Below are positions 1-12,900 of a stretch of 64,000 nt of DNA, piece by piece. Both the position numbers and the translations under genes were made by a program. The stretch covers positions 295,107-359,106 of the forward strand of contig NW_002476412.1 of the NCBI RefSeq assembly GCF_000189635.1, written 5' to 3'. The notes below the pieces were generated by a model. It was not told the origin of the DNA. It saw only the letters and a program-made list of their open reading frames with translations, and did not search any database. The stretch is from Tetrahymena thermophila SB210 (lineage: Eukaryota > Ciliophora > Oligohymenophorea > Hymenostomatida > Tetrahymenidae). How positions within the stretch are numbered: position 1 is the stretch's first letter; each line of letters opens with the position of its first letter.

Positions 1-3000
1 TTTTTAGGACAAAGATGTTTGTTTAATCTCTTTACATTCCAGTCCTATGTGTTATCTTTACAATAATTTCCAAATATGGTGGATAATATTTCTCTGCTTA
101 CAAAATATTTTGGCCTCTGTAAATAATTTATTTTTATCAATTTAAAATTAGCTTTACAAACATTTAATATAATATGGTTGATTAATCATACATGTAGAGA
201 TAGTTAAATAAGATTAATATTTAATTTTTTTATTTAAAATAATATTTTATTGAATTCTATGCTATTTTTAAGATTGGCTTTTATGTAATTTTATTCTTTA
301 AAATAAAATAATATCATAGATATCAAGTAGTAGCTGTTAATGGGTATGTGAGATATGTTATGATGGAAATTGTCACAGAAAAAAATGAGTAGCAAAAAGA
401 AAACTAAAAAATTATGGGCTTGAGTACATTTAGCTATATGGCTGGAAATTGGTTATCAAGCATAATAGTTACACTTGTATTATCATTTATATACTTAATT
501 CCTACTTTGATTGCAAAAGTATATGAAGAGCTCTACTTTTATGAAGTTATAATTGCTTATCTGATTTTTGTCTTCTCGCTCGTCAATTAAGTCTACTGTT
601 TGTCAGCATTTTTCACAAATTCAAAATTATCTGGAGAAATTATTTCTATTATTAATGTCGTCTTTTGTTTTTCTTACTTTGCTGTTTATAAAGATTCCAT
701 TAGAACTAATCAGGTATTTTTATACTTGATCTCTCTATTCCCCTAAGCAGGCATATCATTTACTTTCTTCTCTAAAGGTTGGTTGCTTGATACAGAGTAT
801 TAAATTTATCACATTTTCTATTCTAAAATAAATTAGATATTTTTATTTTTATTACCTTAAAATTATTTTTATATAATAAATATATTAATTATTATTTGAT
901 TATTAAATTTTAGTTAATTTAATGACTTTAGCTTTACTTATGGCTATGGTTTAAGTTCTCTTGCAGTAAGTGGTGCAATCTATTTGATTATTTACCTTTA
1001 TTTTGACTAAGTATGGCCTAATGATTATGGTACTTAGAAAAAGCCCTGGTTTTTCCTTTAATGTCTTTTCAATTTATGTAAAAAGACAAATAATAATTCA
1101 GATTATTAAGAACAAGAAGATATTGAATTAGGAGTATCATTAAATCCAAACGAATAAAATAGTAATGATATAAGCAGTGCAGTTTATCACCAAGTTATAA
1201 ACACTCATGGGTTGAAAAAATGCGTTAATGTTTTAGGATTAACTAAATATTTCGCTGATTATCCAGCTGTAAATAACGTGTCATTTAATCTTTATGAGGG
1301 GCAAATTTTCTGTTTATTGGGTCATAATGGTATATTTTTTTAATATAAAATATTTATAGATTTGAATTTATTGAATAGGTGCTGGTAAAACTACAACCAT
1401 AAATTTACTTTGTGGTATGCAAAAGAAATCTAAAGGAAAAATCTTTATGAATGGGTTAGATTAAGATTATAATATTGAACAAATTAGAAAATCTATAGGG
1501 CTTTGTAGCTAAAAGAATATTTTGTATAACATGCTATCAGTAGAAGACCATCTAAGTTACTATGCAGATATTAAAGGTATATTGATTAATTTAAAAAATG
1601 TAAATCATATCATCTAAAATTATAGGAATCTCTGAGGCTCATAAATAGTAAGATATAGAATACATCATTTAAAAATGCTAATTGCATAACGAAAGACATA
1701 AATTTGCTGCTCATCTTTCAGGAGGTAACAAGAGAAAGCTTTGTTTAGCAATAGCATTGATTGGTAGAGCAAAAATGATTTTCTTAGACGAACCAACCTC
1801 TGGTAAAGCTTATTTAAATTTATTTTATTTAGAGAATTAATTAAAGTTTAAAATTTTATTTAATAAGTTCAATTAGCGAATAAAATATTTTTGTTTGTTT
1901 ATTGTTTACCTTTTAAAAATAATGAATAGGTGTTGATCCTGTTACAAGATCTGAAATTTGGAATATTTTAAGAGAAGTGAAGAATGATGGCAGAGTTATA
2001 ATTTTAACTACACATCATTTGGAAGAGGCTGAAGCACTTGCTGATAGGGTCTGTATTATGGCATAAGGTTAACTGTTGGCATTAGGTACAGTTGAATATA
2101 TCACAAAGTAATTTGGTACTGGTTACTATCTAAAATTAACAAATTCTTAAGATAATTAAGAATCTAAATAACACTTTATTGCAAATAAAGAACTTTATAA
2201 ATAAATTGTCCTTTAACAAATCCCCTAAGCTAAAATTGATCCTCAAAGCTAAGATAACGTTATCAGAGTTTTACTACCTTTTGAAACCTAAGATAGATAT
2301 AGTTATTTGTTTGCTTAGCTTGAATAATGTAATTATTTTTTTAATTTTATTTTCAATAATTGATTCTAAATAATTTAAAGAATAAAATTTGATGATAAAT
2401 CTTCAAATGAATAGCTTAGAAGATGCTTTTGTTAATATTGGTATGGACGAAGAAAAATATCTTCATAATAAATCTATTAATAATGGATAAGAAAATTAAA
2501 TTAAATTCTCTGATTTTTCTCATATCTAAATGCCTCAAGCTCTTCATCTTAAGCCATCTTACAATCTGTTCACTTAGACCAATGCTATTATAAAAAGAAG
2601 ATTTAAATATCTTATTTCTGATTGGGTGAATTTATTTACTTTAACTATGCCTTTCTCATTTGCTTTGATGGGAATTCTCTTTGTTAACAACAATGGTGCT
2701 AATGGAGCAGTTCAGTTATTCCTTATCTTTGTTATTTTTTGTAATATTTAGTTTTATTTTTTATTGAAAAGTTAAATTTAGATTAAAATAATTTAACATT
2801 AGATTTGATAAAAAAAATATTTTGGATCAATTTATCTAAGATTTTAATTTAAAAATCAAATTCTTTTGAAATTAATATTTTTTTATTAAAATATAAGCTT
2901 TATCATTCCATTCTTTGAATTTTGTTGGTTTGACAATATTTGAAAGAGAAAAGAATTTAAAATATTCTTTAAGAGTTATGGGATGCAAAATGAAAGCTTA

Positions 3001-4812
3001 TTGGTTAGGAAATTTACTTTCAGAAATATTACTTTCCTTACTTTTTACTGGAATATTCTACGGATTTTATCTAATTTCAGATGCAAAAGTCTCTTACTAT
3101 AATGTCTCTGAGTTTGAATTCATTATTTAGATTTTCTTATTAACATTTGCAACAATGGCATCAAGCTTTTTATATGGTAGAATGTTTAGTACTTTCTATG
3201 AAGCTGTACTTGGTTTACCTATGTTTATGTTCTTAGTAATATTCTGGGTTATGTTTATATTAATGTTCATGGCTACTGCTACGTAAGATATATGGTCTTT
3301 GTTCTAAATATTCCCTTTGGTATCTTCACCTTGTGTAGTAATATTTACTGGGCTTATTACATTTTTATATAAAGATGGTAGCGTCATCTCTAATAACTTT
3401 TGGTTAGGATAAAGTACAGGAGGATATTATGTTTATGGAATCATCTTGTCAATAATTTAAATAATATTAGCTGTTGTTCTTGATTACTATGATATATTTT
3501 CATTCATTTGTAGAAAAAAGAAAAATAACGTATCAGCTCCTCCAGCTTAACTGAATGATGAAGATGTTAGATAAGAAGATATTAGAGTTTGTGCTTCTTA
3601 AGATCCTATTAGACAAGTTAGAGTTTCTAAAACATATGAGAATGGGTATACTGCTATAAATTCTATTAGTTTTGGTGTAGAAAGAAGACAAATATTTGGT
3701 TTATTAGGACCTAATGGAGCTGGTAAATCAACTTCTTTTAACATATTAACTGCTAAGGATGAAGAATTTACTGGATAGGCTTTCATTTAAGGTGGTAAAG
3801 TTAGCTAATAAAATGAGGATGTCTGGAGTGAGTCAGGTAAAATTTATTTTTTTAATTGTTTAAAATATTAATACAATTTTCACAAATAGGTATTTGTCCT
3901 TAATTTGACTGCCTATGGGACCATCTTACTCCTAAAGATCATCTAGAAATATATGCTGCATTAAAAGGTTTATCAGGCATTGATAGAAGAGAAGTTATTG
4001 AGTAAAATATTTATTGAATAATCAAATAAATAAAAAAAATATTTATATATTAAATAGTTACTATCTCTAAATTATGCAGTTAGAAGAACATGTATTAAAG
4101 AAATCTAAGAATTTATCTGGTGGTAATAAAAGAAAGCTTAGTGTTTGTATGAGTTTAATCGGTGGTCCTACTATTTAATTCTTTGATGAACCTTCAAGTG
4201 GACTAGATCCTATTGCTAAAAGATTCTTATGGTAAACTCTGCAACAAAATGTTTAAATTAGAAATTCATCTATTGTTTTGACAACTCATTCTATGGGTGA
4301 AGCAGAATCTTTATGCAATAAAATAGGTAAAATAACTTTTGTTTTAATCTATTAATTAAAATTAAAAAATAAAAGGTATTTTGGTTAATGGTTAATTTGC
4401 TTGTATGGGGTCTCCTGAACATCTATCTATGAGGTTCGGTAAAGGTTATAGACTAACTTTAAAACTTAAGCAAAATGCTATTCCTGAAAACGCTCATCTT
4501 TTTATAGTACAATCTTTACCCTAATGTCAAAACTTATACTCAAGAATTCCTAACACCTTAACTTATCAAATCCATGAAAGTAATTTCGTTTTCTCCTAAG
4601 TTTTTACCTTAGTTTAGCATTTAAGCTAAAACTTCATAGACGATTTTTCATTACATCATGCAGATTTAGAATAAATTTTCTAATACTTTGCTGGGTTCTA
4701 ACAACAATATGTTGAGCCTCCTAAATCCGATTCTAGTGATGAATTATGCAACTGTAAGGGCACCAATTGTATCAGATGGTGCACTGCAGCATGTTGCTGT
4801 TGTGTTTGGTGA
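1..4812 (+). CDS. ABCA-family ABC transporter, 5' end missing
   Basis: This is the 3' part of a full-size ABCA transporter, which moves lipids or amphipathic substrates across membranes using ATP. The window opens inside the first membrane domain ([14 protein letters not shown]), followed by the family's cytosolic helix ending KENQKIMGLS near 385-425. A linker (VWPNDYG near 1011-1030) leads into nucleotide-binding domain 1: Walker A GHNGAGKTTT split by an intron at about 1330-1378, signature LSGGNKRK near 1709, Walker [11 protein letters not shown] second membrane domain lies at about 2580-3520. Domain 2 has Walker [10 protein letters not shown] near 3712, LSGGNKRK near 4108 and Walker [12 protein letters not shown]. 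The protein ends in a Cys-rich tail at TGA 4810-4812. About ten introns, most 50-160 bases, were placed by GT..AG and frame; exact ends of the first few are uncertain. Family assignment is very secure; the substrate is unknown. Confidence 0.93.
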
Positions 4813-6731
4813 TTTATTTAATTTAAATTTTACTAAAATTTTTTAAGTATTTTAATGTTGCTTGTTTCTATTTTAAATAGATTTGTAATAATGTCATTTT
4901 ATATTTTATTGAGAAATATTTAGATTTATTTGAATTTTTTGTAAATTACATTTATTAATCTTCGAATTAGACTCAAAGATTTAACAATTTACAAATTAAA
5001 TATTTATTGTATACTAATCATAAATTATTTATTAATATTCAACATAAAAACAAATTTAATTAATATTCTCAAAAATCTATGAATAACATCAAATAATAGC
5101 AATATTTTTTTAGGTTTATTATCAATAGAAAACAATAATCATAGTTTATTAAAAAAGATATATTTTTTTTCATTTATTAAATCAAGAAGGTTTTTATTAA
5201 TTTTTAAAATAAAAAATCAAACAAACTAATTATAAATATTTAACTTTGCATTTTAAAATAATCAATATTTCATTTTTATTTCAAATATATAGAAATATTG
5301 AATTTACAAAATACCGTATATACTCGTATTTTAGGATAATTTAAGTATAAGGATGATTTTTGAATAAGGAGGAAAAAGGAGAGTAAAATTTAAAAATAAG
5401 TTATTTTTAGACCCTCCTTATAGAAGAGCACTACGGTATTTATGATAGTAACTTTAATAGAATATATAAATATTATTATTTTTTGCACAAACATACAATG
5501 ATACAATATGTTAGAATAATATCAACACATTAATATAATATAAATATCTTTAAAAATGATAAAATTAACAGACAAATAAAATTAATTTTTAAATTATTCT
5601 TTGAATACATTTATGATAATATCTTCCTTTTAAAAGTTAAGTAATCACTCGAATTAAGGCTCAAACAGTTTTTATAAATATTATTTTGGCTTGTAAAAAA
5701 ATTTATGCTCATTTTAATAGATTTAAAATTAGAAAAGAGTAACTAGGTTTAATAAAGTCTAACACCTTCTATTACAATTTTAATATAAAATTAAATATGT
5801 AAGTAAAAAGATAGAGGAATTTCTATTAAGATAAAATACAAGTTTTATAAAAAAGTTCAATGAAATATTTTTAAAATATAAAATGAGAATATAAATTTCT
5901 TACTTTTATGATATAAAAATATAAAATAAATTTGATAAATTTTAATTTATTATAAAGTACTGATCAATTAATTTCTTTTGTAAATAAAGCTATATATATA
6001 TTAGAATAATTTTATTCATAAGTTAATATAGTTTATTAGTTAATATATAGCATTAATATAGTTATTGTAAAATAATTTTGTTTTATTATTTTAATGGTTA
6101 TTTTAACCTTTTGATATATAAATAAATTTGTTAATGTGTGAGATAAAATTTTCTTCAGTTTATTCTATTTGGTTCTATTTTAATCAATAGAAAATATTCA
6201 AGTAAGCTGATGTGAAAAAAATAATCTATTTTATCTGAAAAAGTAAAGTGCGAAATTCTAAAGTAATTGGTAAATTATTTAAATATATTAAAGATAAGGA
6301 TGTTTGAGACTGAGGATTGATAGTTTTAATTATTATTTATTTATTTGATTGCTATTGGAAGTGATAATTTATTTATGTTATTAGATTTCAAGACTTTTAA
6401 TATTTTTTGGAATAAAAAATAAGTCTTTCACAAAAGATAATTTTTGATGTAACTAGATTTAATTTATTAATTTCTCTTGAGAAGTAAAATTTTGGTTTTC
6501 TTTATTTATTCATTTCAAAGTTTGAAAGCAAATTAGATAAATTATCATCTTTCTGAGCATCGATTTGATATTCTGTTTTTATTGTTTTGTAAAAATTAGA
6601 GTAAAAAATTTATGATTAGAAATCAACTAAATTTATTCGAGAAATAAATAAATAAGTCATTGTAAATATAAGAAATTTTAATTGTTTGATTGGCAAGCAT
6701 GCTATAAGCAAGCTTATTAGTAGATCGAATT
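4813..6731. other. AT-rich intergenic region
   Basis: This gap lies between the 3' ends of two convergent genes. I see no convincing exon on either strand. The only distinct structure is the nested inverted repeat at 5309-5441, listed separately. The rest is A/T runs with no recognisable RNA gene. Confidence 0.6.
5309..5441. repeat. Nested inverted repeat, MITE-like or foldback
   Basis: Three pairs of inverted arms are nested inside each other. The outer pair is AAATACCGTA at 5309-5318 with its exact complement TACGGTATTT at 5432-5441. The middle pair is ATAAGGAGG at 5364-5372 with CCTCCTTAT at 5413-5421. The tip is AAAAATAA / TTATTTTT at 5392-5408. The left spacer is about 35 bases longer than the right, so the fold is asymmetric. 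Local GC is higher than the flanks. No clear target-site duplication is visible. It could be a miniature inverted-repeat element or a structured transcript; which one cannot be told from one copy. Confidence 0.5.
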
Positions 6732-8641
6732 TCAACTAGTTGCAATTGTTGAGCGCTTTTTAGATGAATTTGATTACGAGCTACTTTGTTTGTTACTAGA
6801 TGATCCATTTCCTCTCATACAACAAAAGAAAGGAAAACATTTAGAGGGAGAAGAAATTATTTCTGAATCACCTCCTTCTCTTTCTTAATTACCTATTTTT
6901 GTTTATTTTTGAGTAATTGTAGACTGCATACTTTTGCGAGTATTTGGGTTATTATTATTATTTTATGGAGGATAACCTGTGAAAGAGGATGAAGTTTTAT
7001 TTTAACTTTAAGAGCCGTTACGATTAGTTTAATTGAAGATGTATGAGTTAGTAGGAGATTGGTTATTTGAAATAAAAGATTCCTCTTTAATAGTTTCTCT
7101 ATTAGGAGCTTTTTAATCTGACATAATATTACTTTTGTATTTTTTAGGAGATCCGTTAAGCACAAGTCTTTTTAATGCTGATCCATCTTTAGGGATAAGC
7201 ACCATGTTAGAGTTGGAAAATTTTTTCATTTTTTCAAGCGGGTATAAAGCTGGGAGAGATTTTTTTTCTCCATTCTTTTTCGCAAGATACATGTCATATA
7301 GACTATCATCATATTCGAGTCTATAATTAGCCTTTTATATGGAGAAGTAATTATTTATTTGACAAACAGCAGATTGGATTGCATCCTATACAGTTGTATC
7401 TTCTTATATTTCATCAATAGGAACTTTAACCATTTCGTTGGCATCTTAATTCATCATTAGAGTATCGTCTTCATATGATTTACTGCTATCTGTATTGTTA
7501 CTGCTTCCAATTTAATAGTATATGTGAAAATCTCTCTAAACAGTTAGGCTTTGAGAGGAAGAAAGACCTGATTAGTATTACACTTAACTTCTAGGAGGAG
7601 GATTTTTAAATTAAATTTACTGATTAATCCCTTGAAGTCCAATTTAAAGCTATTATTTTTCACTTTATTCTTGGTTTTAAGTTTAGCTATTGCTTTGGAC
7701 ACTACCTTATCCTAGAGCTGCAGCTCTTGCAGCATATCTACTTTTTGTGTTAGTATATTGGGCAGCCAAGGTATCCATGTAATTATTACTAGAAATATTT
7801 GAAGATTGTTGTTCTATTTCTGTGCTAATGTAACGACGCCTTTCAAGCTAAGAAAGACTAGGGAGAACTGGTTAGTTGTTATCAATAAATCCTTGACAAT
7901 TATTATTATTGGTATTCTATGTCTATTATGATGCTATTGAGTTATTTTCAATTTATCTAGATAAAACGCGTCCTTGAGATACTTTAGATTCCTTCATAGC
8001 AGATAAATCAGCAATTTATGGTTAATCTATGAGCTAAGAATTTTTTTTCGCAATTAGCTCCATGAGGATATATTTATCCTCATCATCTTCTTTATTGATC
8101 TAAATGTCATCGTAATTCATAAAATTTTAATTATTGTTAATTTCAACCTTCTTCTCCTTAGTCTAATCACCTTGATTAAATGAATCTTTAGTTTAGCTTT
8201 AATTATTCTGCTTTGCCTCAACTAAATTAATGCTTTTATTGTTAACAACTTGCTGCTGCTATGTATTGCTTTATTCCTTTAAGCCACTCATATGGTTTTC
8301 TTAAAGAATACTTATTTTTTGAATAAATGAATCTTTGTATGACTTACTGAATGTTAATACTATCCTTGGCTTTAGTCTTTTTGATTAATATTTAATCCAA
8401 TTCTGCAGTAAATGTAACAAAGAACCTTTCTATGATAATAAAAGTAGATTTAATTTATAAATATCTGTTGTTGGCTGTGAGGTATCGAGAAAAATAAATA
8501 GATATTTTTGTTAGCTCTAAAATGCTAAATATAAAATCAGTTTTCTTATTTTTCTTTTCTTAATATCAAATTATTAATTATTATTATTACAAAATTTGCG
8601 ATTCCTCTTTGTCAAAGTAAAGTATGAAAGAATCTCTCAAC
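6732..8641 (-). CDS. Unrecognised Gln/Asn/Ser-rich protein with Cys cluster near C-terminus
   Basis: One long TGA-free frame runs from 8516 down to TGA at 6732-6734, about 590 codons, with coding-like composition throughout. Likely internal landmarks are an Arg/Ala-rich stretch (SRYAARAAALGQG) and a charged block (YDDSLYDMYLAKKNG). The last 60 residues are Ser/Asn/Gln-rich and contain CFPFFCCMRG, a clustered-Cys motif that could be palmitoylated (inference). A further short exon at 8591-8641 (reads FILYFDKEE) joins in phase through a GT..AG intron at 8515-8590. The true start lies further upstream and was not found; an in-frame Met at 8291 is an alternative but would waste about 75 coding-like codons. 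The frame at 8694-8876, with a hydrophobic start, may be another 5' exon but could not be joined. I do not recognise a family. Confidence 0.7.
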
Positions 8642-9994
8642 CTTAATCATTCATTCACTCATGCAATCAATAAATATATTAGCATGCTCTTAATTAAATT
8701 CTTATCAATCTTCTAAATTTGTTTGCTTTTTTTTTTAATTTTTTTTTTTTTTGATAGCTTTGCAAGTAGGCATATAATTCGTATTCTTCTAAAAGTAAAA
8801 AAATCAAAGTAAGAAAATATATTATAGCTTCTTTCATTAATATACTAAAACAAATAAGTTCACTTTTACACCTCATAGGCTTAATCGCTTATTTTGGTAA
8901 CCTTAAATTCCGACATATAGAAGCGCTTGAGTGAATACATTAAAATATATTAACTTTGTTTTAGAAATTAAGAACTTATTTTTACTCATTTAAAATGTTA
9001 ATATGAAATTTTTTTATTTGAGTTGTTAAGTTATCACAAAAAAAAATTAAATTATCTTGTATTGCTTTAGGAATTGTGAAATTGTGTTAGATCTTTTGGG
9101 AAAGATTACCAAAAAAGGTAATAAATTTGATAAACCCAAATATATATTAAACATAGACATGTATTACATAAATCAAATCTTTTATTTATAATTTTTATTT
9201 TCCTTAATGCTTGATATTTTCTTTTGTAAATGTAATAACCTTCCTTTCATTAGATTACCTCTTATTTCCCTAATTTTTATTTTTCTTTCTTTTTTCTAAT
9301 TGATTCATTTCTTCCCACTATTTTATTTAATACGCGCAAAAAAAAAATATTAGAAATAAATAAACACTTACCCAAAAATAATTAAAGAAAGTATTCCATC
9401 TATCTCTTATTTATTTGAATCGCTTTTCTATTTTTTGATAAAAATAGAATCATTTAAATAAGTAACATTTTTCTGGTAAGCATTTCTGCTATTTAAAATA
9501 TCAAAAGTAATTCTTGATACATACTTAAATTTATGTTTCTATTTTCCTTAAATACAGTTTGAATGAAAATTTGTTTTTATCTTTAATAAAGCAGACAATT
9601 TTCAATTTTTACACGCTTTATTTTCAATCCTGTAATTCGACAGTTGAATGCGTGCAACAAACAAATAAAAATAGCCAAACAAATTAATAAAATCTTAAGG
9701 TTGCTGATAAATTAAAAATTGAATGATTTTAATTAAGATTATTTGTTAGAACTAAAAATTAAAATTTAAAAAAGAGTAAAACTACTTCGTTCTTATTTAC
9801 TTTTAAGCTAAAATGTAACAATTAATTTTACATTGGATAGCAAATAATATTTTAAAATTATTTATAAATAATTAATAATTTTATTATTTAATACTTTTAT
9901 TAGAAGATATAAAAATAAGTATTTATACATCTGTAAACGTAATAAAAATATTAGTTTATAATTTTTGAAAATTAAAAAAAACTAAAAAAGAAAC
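8642..9994. other. AT-rich intergenic region with possible 5' exon
   Basis: This gap lies between the 5' side of the gene at 6732-8641 and the 3' end of VPS34. A minus-strand open frame at 8694-8876 encodes a hydrophobic stretch followed by a Lys run (from A-runs at 8728-8751). It may belong to the upstream part of the neighbouring gene, but no donor site joins it convincingly. Beyond about 8900 I see only A/T-rich sequence. Confidence 0.5.
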
Positions 9995-12900
9995 TCAAGC
10001 TCTCCAATAAGTGGCCCATTTATGAATCATATCTGTAACTCTAGCAAAAAGAGCTGTTTCACTTTCATCTAAAATATTCAAGAAATGCAGCTCTGCTTGA
10101 GTATCGTTGAAATCCAAGTAAAATTTCTCAGCTAACTTTTCGAGTGCTTCAATACTCATATCCTTAATACCTGAGTCTATCATTAAATGGAATAAATTTA
10201 CAATCAATTTAGCATATTTTCTTAAATATATGTAAGCATGTACACATTTCTTTCTAAATTCTGCATAAACTTTACTATCCTTTCCTCCCATACCTTCGAT
10301 CATTTATCTACATAATTTCAAAGGTGGTGGGTAAGGTTTAGGATCTTGTCCTAGAATAAACCCAAAATCAATATGGAAAAATTTTCCTGTAATATCAACC
10401 ATCAAATTTTCTAAGTGACGATCACCCACACCTAAGAAATAAGTCATTACACTATAACCTGCGCAACTGAGCATATAATTTTCCATTATTTTTTGACTGA
10501 CATATTCTATATTACTTAGCTTTCCTTATTCATCATTTTACATTCTTAAGCGTTTGTATTCTTCGTATATAGGATTTTCGGGATTTGCAGCTAAGTTTTA
10601 CAAATACTAAGAAAATTACTTGCCTCCTTTTAGCAAATCCTAAATAGTAGTAGAATTAGGCACGAATTCCATAAATCCATCGTTTTTTGAACATGCAAGT
10701 ACCTTATAAGGCATTAGCCTGAAATCCTAACCAACTCCTTTAAGTAATCCATCCATGAGGTTAAATATTTACATAACAAGCTAATCTTGTCTCAAATCAT
10801 CACCGTTCTTATAGATCATTTCTACTTTGCCTTCCTTCTCCTTTTAACCTTTTGTAAAATTAAAATGAAAGTTTGTTCATGATTCACTCTTAGTTTTAAA
10901 AGAAGCAGTATTAATCAGATTAAATTCTATAAAAGAAATTGAAAACCCAATTTATCTAGTAAAACTTTTTATATTGAATCATAAAAAGTAAAAATTTCTT
11001 TTTAAATATAAAATATGACAAAATATCTTTTGTTTTATTTTTGATATTGGGTTATAAAAGACTTTTTAAGATATATTTTCATTATAAAAACTGAATTTAT
11101 AAGGGTAGTTATTCTCTATTAGAAGTTAAGTCCGCTCTATAGCTTAACTAGATTGTAAATTAATTTAAACGAATATTAATTGATTATTAATAAAATTCTA
11201 ATAAATTAGTTTGCATAGTTTATTTTTTAAACAGCTAATAATAATAAATTTTTATCATTATTTTTCTTGATTGTGATTGTGTGAAATGTAGTATTTTATT
11301 TGTATTTTATGGATTAGTATTTTAATTATTTTAAGCATTATTCATTATTTTTTAGGATAAAATATTGTTAATTAAGTTGTAAGTTGTTGCTTTCAAATAT
11401 TTGATAGGAATACATAACTTACAATTGTAAAAAAAAAATTAAATGGATATTTTCTTTTTTTGTTGCTTGAATCGAAATGAAATTTTATTCAATTAAATAG
11501 TACTTGAATGTAAACTGAATTTTTAAAGCTTATAAATAAAAGATGATTGATAAATAATTGATATTTATGTGTAATGTAAAATTATTTCAAATTTTAATTA
11601 AGATTACCAATTGGGTAAGATGTAAATGTCATTTTTATTGGAGCCATAGCACTCTTAAAAACAGTTGATTGCTAATGAATTGATTCTACAATCATTAAAT
11701 TTGGGTTTAAACAAAAAGGATGTTCTTTAAAGTTAGGTCTTTTAAATTCCTCTGATGCAAGCTTTTTTTTGATAATTTCTATTTTTTAAGTTCTGTCTTT
11801 TTTAGCCATAGAAGCGACAATTTGTCTTAGTTTCTATCTAAATTCTGACTAAAGACTTAAAACTTAATGGTTTTCTTCACATTTTTCCTCCAATTCTTCA
11901 TTCATCCTTTCAAATACTTAATTAAACCATTCCTACACTTTTTAGTTAGTAGAACTAAGTTTTGCTTTTTCTTTTAAGTCCATTTCTTTATCACATTCGA
12001 CTAAAAGATACCTTAATTAAATTATAAATAATTTTTCTGTTAAGCTGTAAGCTAAAATTAATTAGATTATTAGCATATATAAAGAATAAATAATATCAAG
12101 ATTTAAATTAAGTAAACAATTTAATTACCAATAAAACAGTGTAGCTATTTCTGTGTTTTCGCATGCCTTTTTTACTAAAAATTAAGCAAGATGACTTTTT
12201 TAATAATCAAAAGGTTCATATCTTAAAGCTTGTGTAAGCTACAATAGAATTGAACAAATTGTTGATGTTTATTCTTTTTCCAGTTATTCACAAGCATATT
12301 TACGTATATATATTGCAGTATCTTATGGCTTTTTATATTTTTTATTATAGAACTCGTTTGCACAAAATGAGCTTGAAAGTAAGTGCAAAGCATCTCCGTA
12401 TGAGCATTTTGCCCAAATTTTCAATAATTTCTTAGCTTCATTTAATTCTTTTTAGTTATCCCAATTAATTGAGTGCAAAAACTTTACTAAGGCCTCAGGA
12501 TTCTAAACCAAAGAGTATCTAAAATAAAATAAAATAAAATTTAATTACAAAAAAAATAAAAATAATTTTTAATTTTAATCATAAAATTGAAAAGTTTTTG
12601 ACATAAAAATTCATCAAAAAATAAATTATTTAAAAGAATAACCTAAATCTATAAAATAAGAGCTTCTCATCTTGCTTCAATTCGCCTAAAATGGGTTTTT
12701 TTATTGAATTTTCTATAATTTGTAATTCATTTTTAGATGGTTTTAGCTATTAAGGATTTTCATCTTCTCTAATAATAAGGGCAGTTTGCTCTTAAATTAA
12801 ATCATCTTTACGATTCTCATAATCAAAATCAGATGTAACTACGCATTCTGAAAAATCTACTTCTTATATAAAAAACTTAGAAGATTTACCACCAGTAAGT

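Noticed and set aside
10877-10879. In-frame TGA within Vps34, first read as a pseudogene sign
   Set aside because: It lies inside the 759-base intron 10849-11607; splicing joins SYPI to [10 protein letters not shown] in phase and the rest of the gene is intact upstream.
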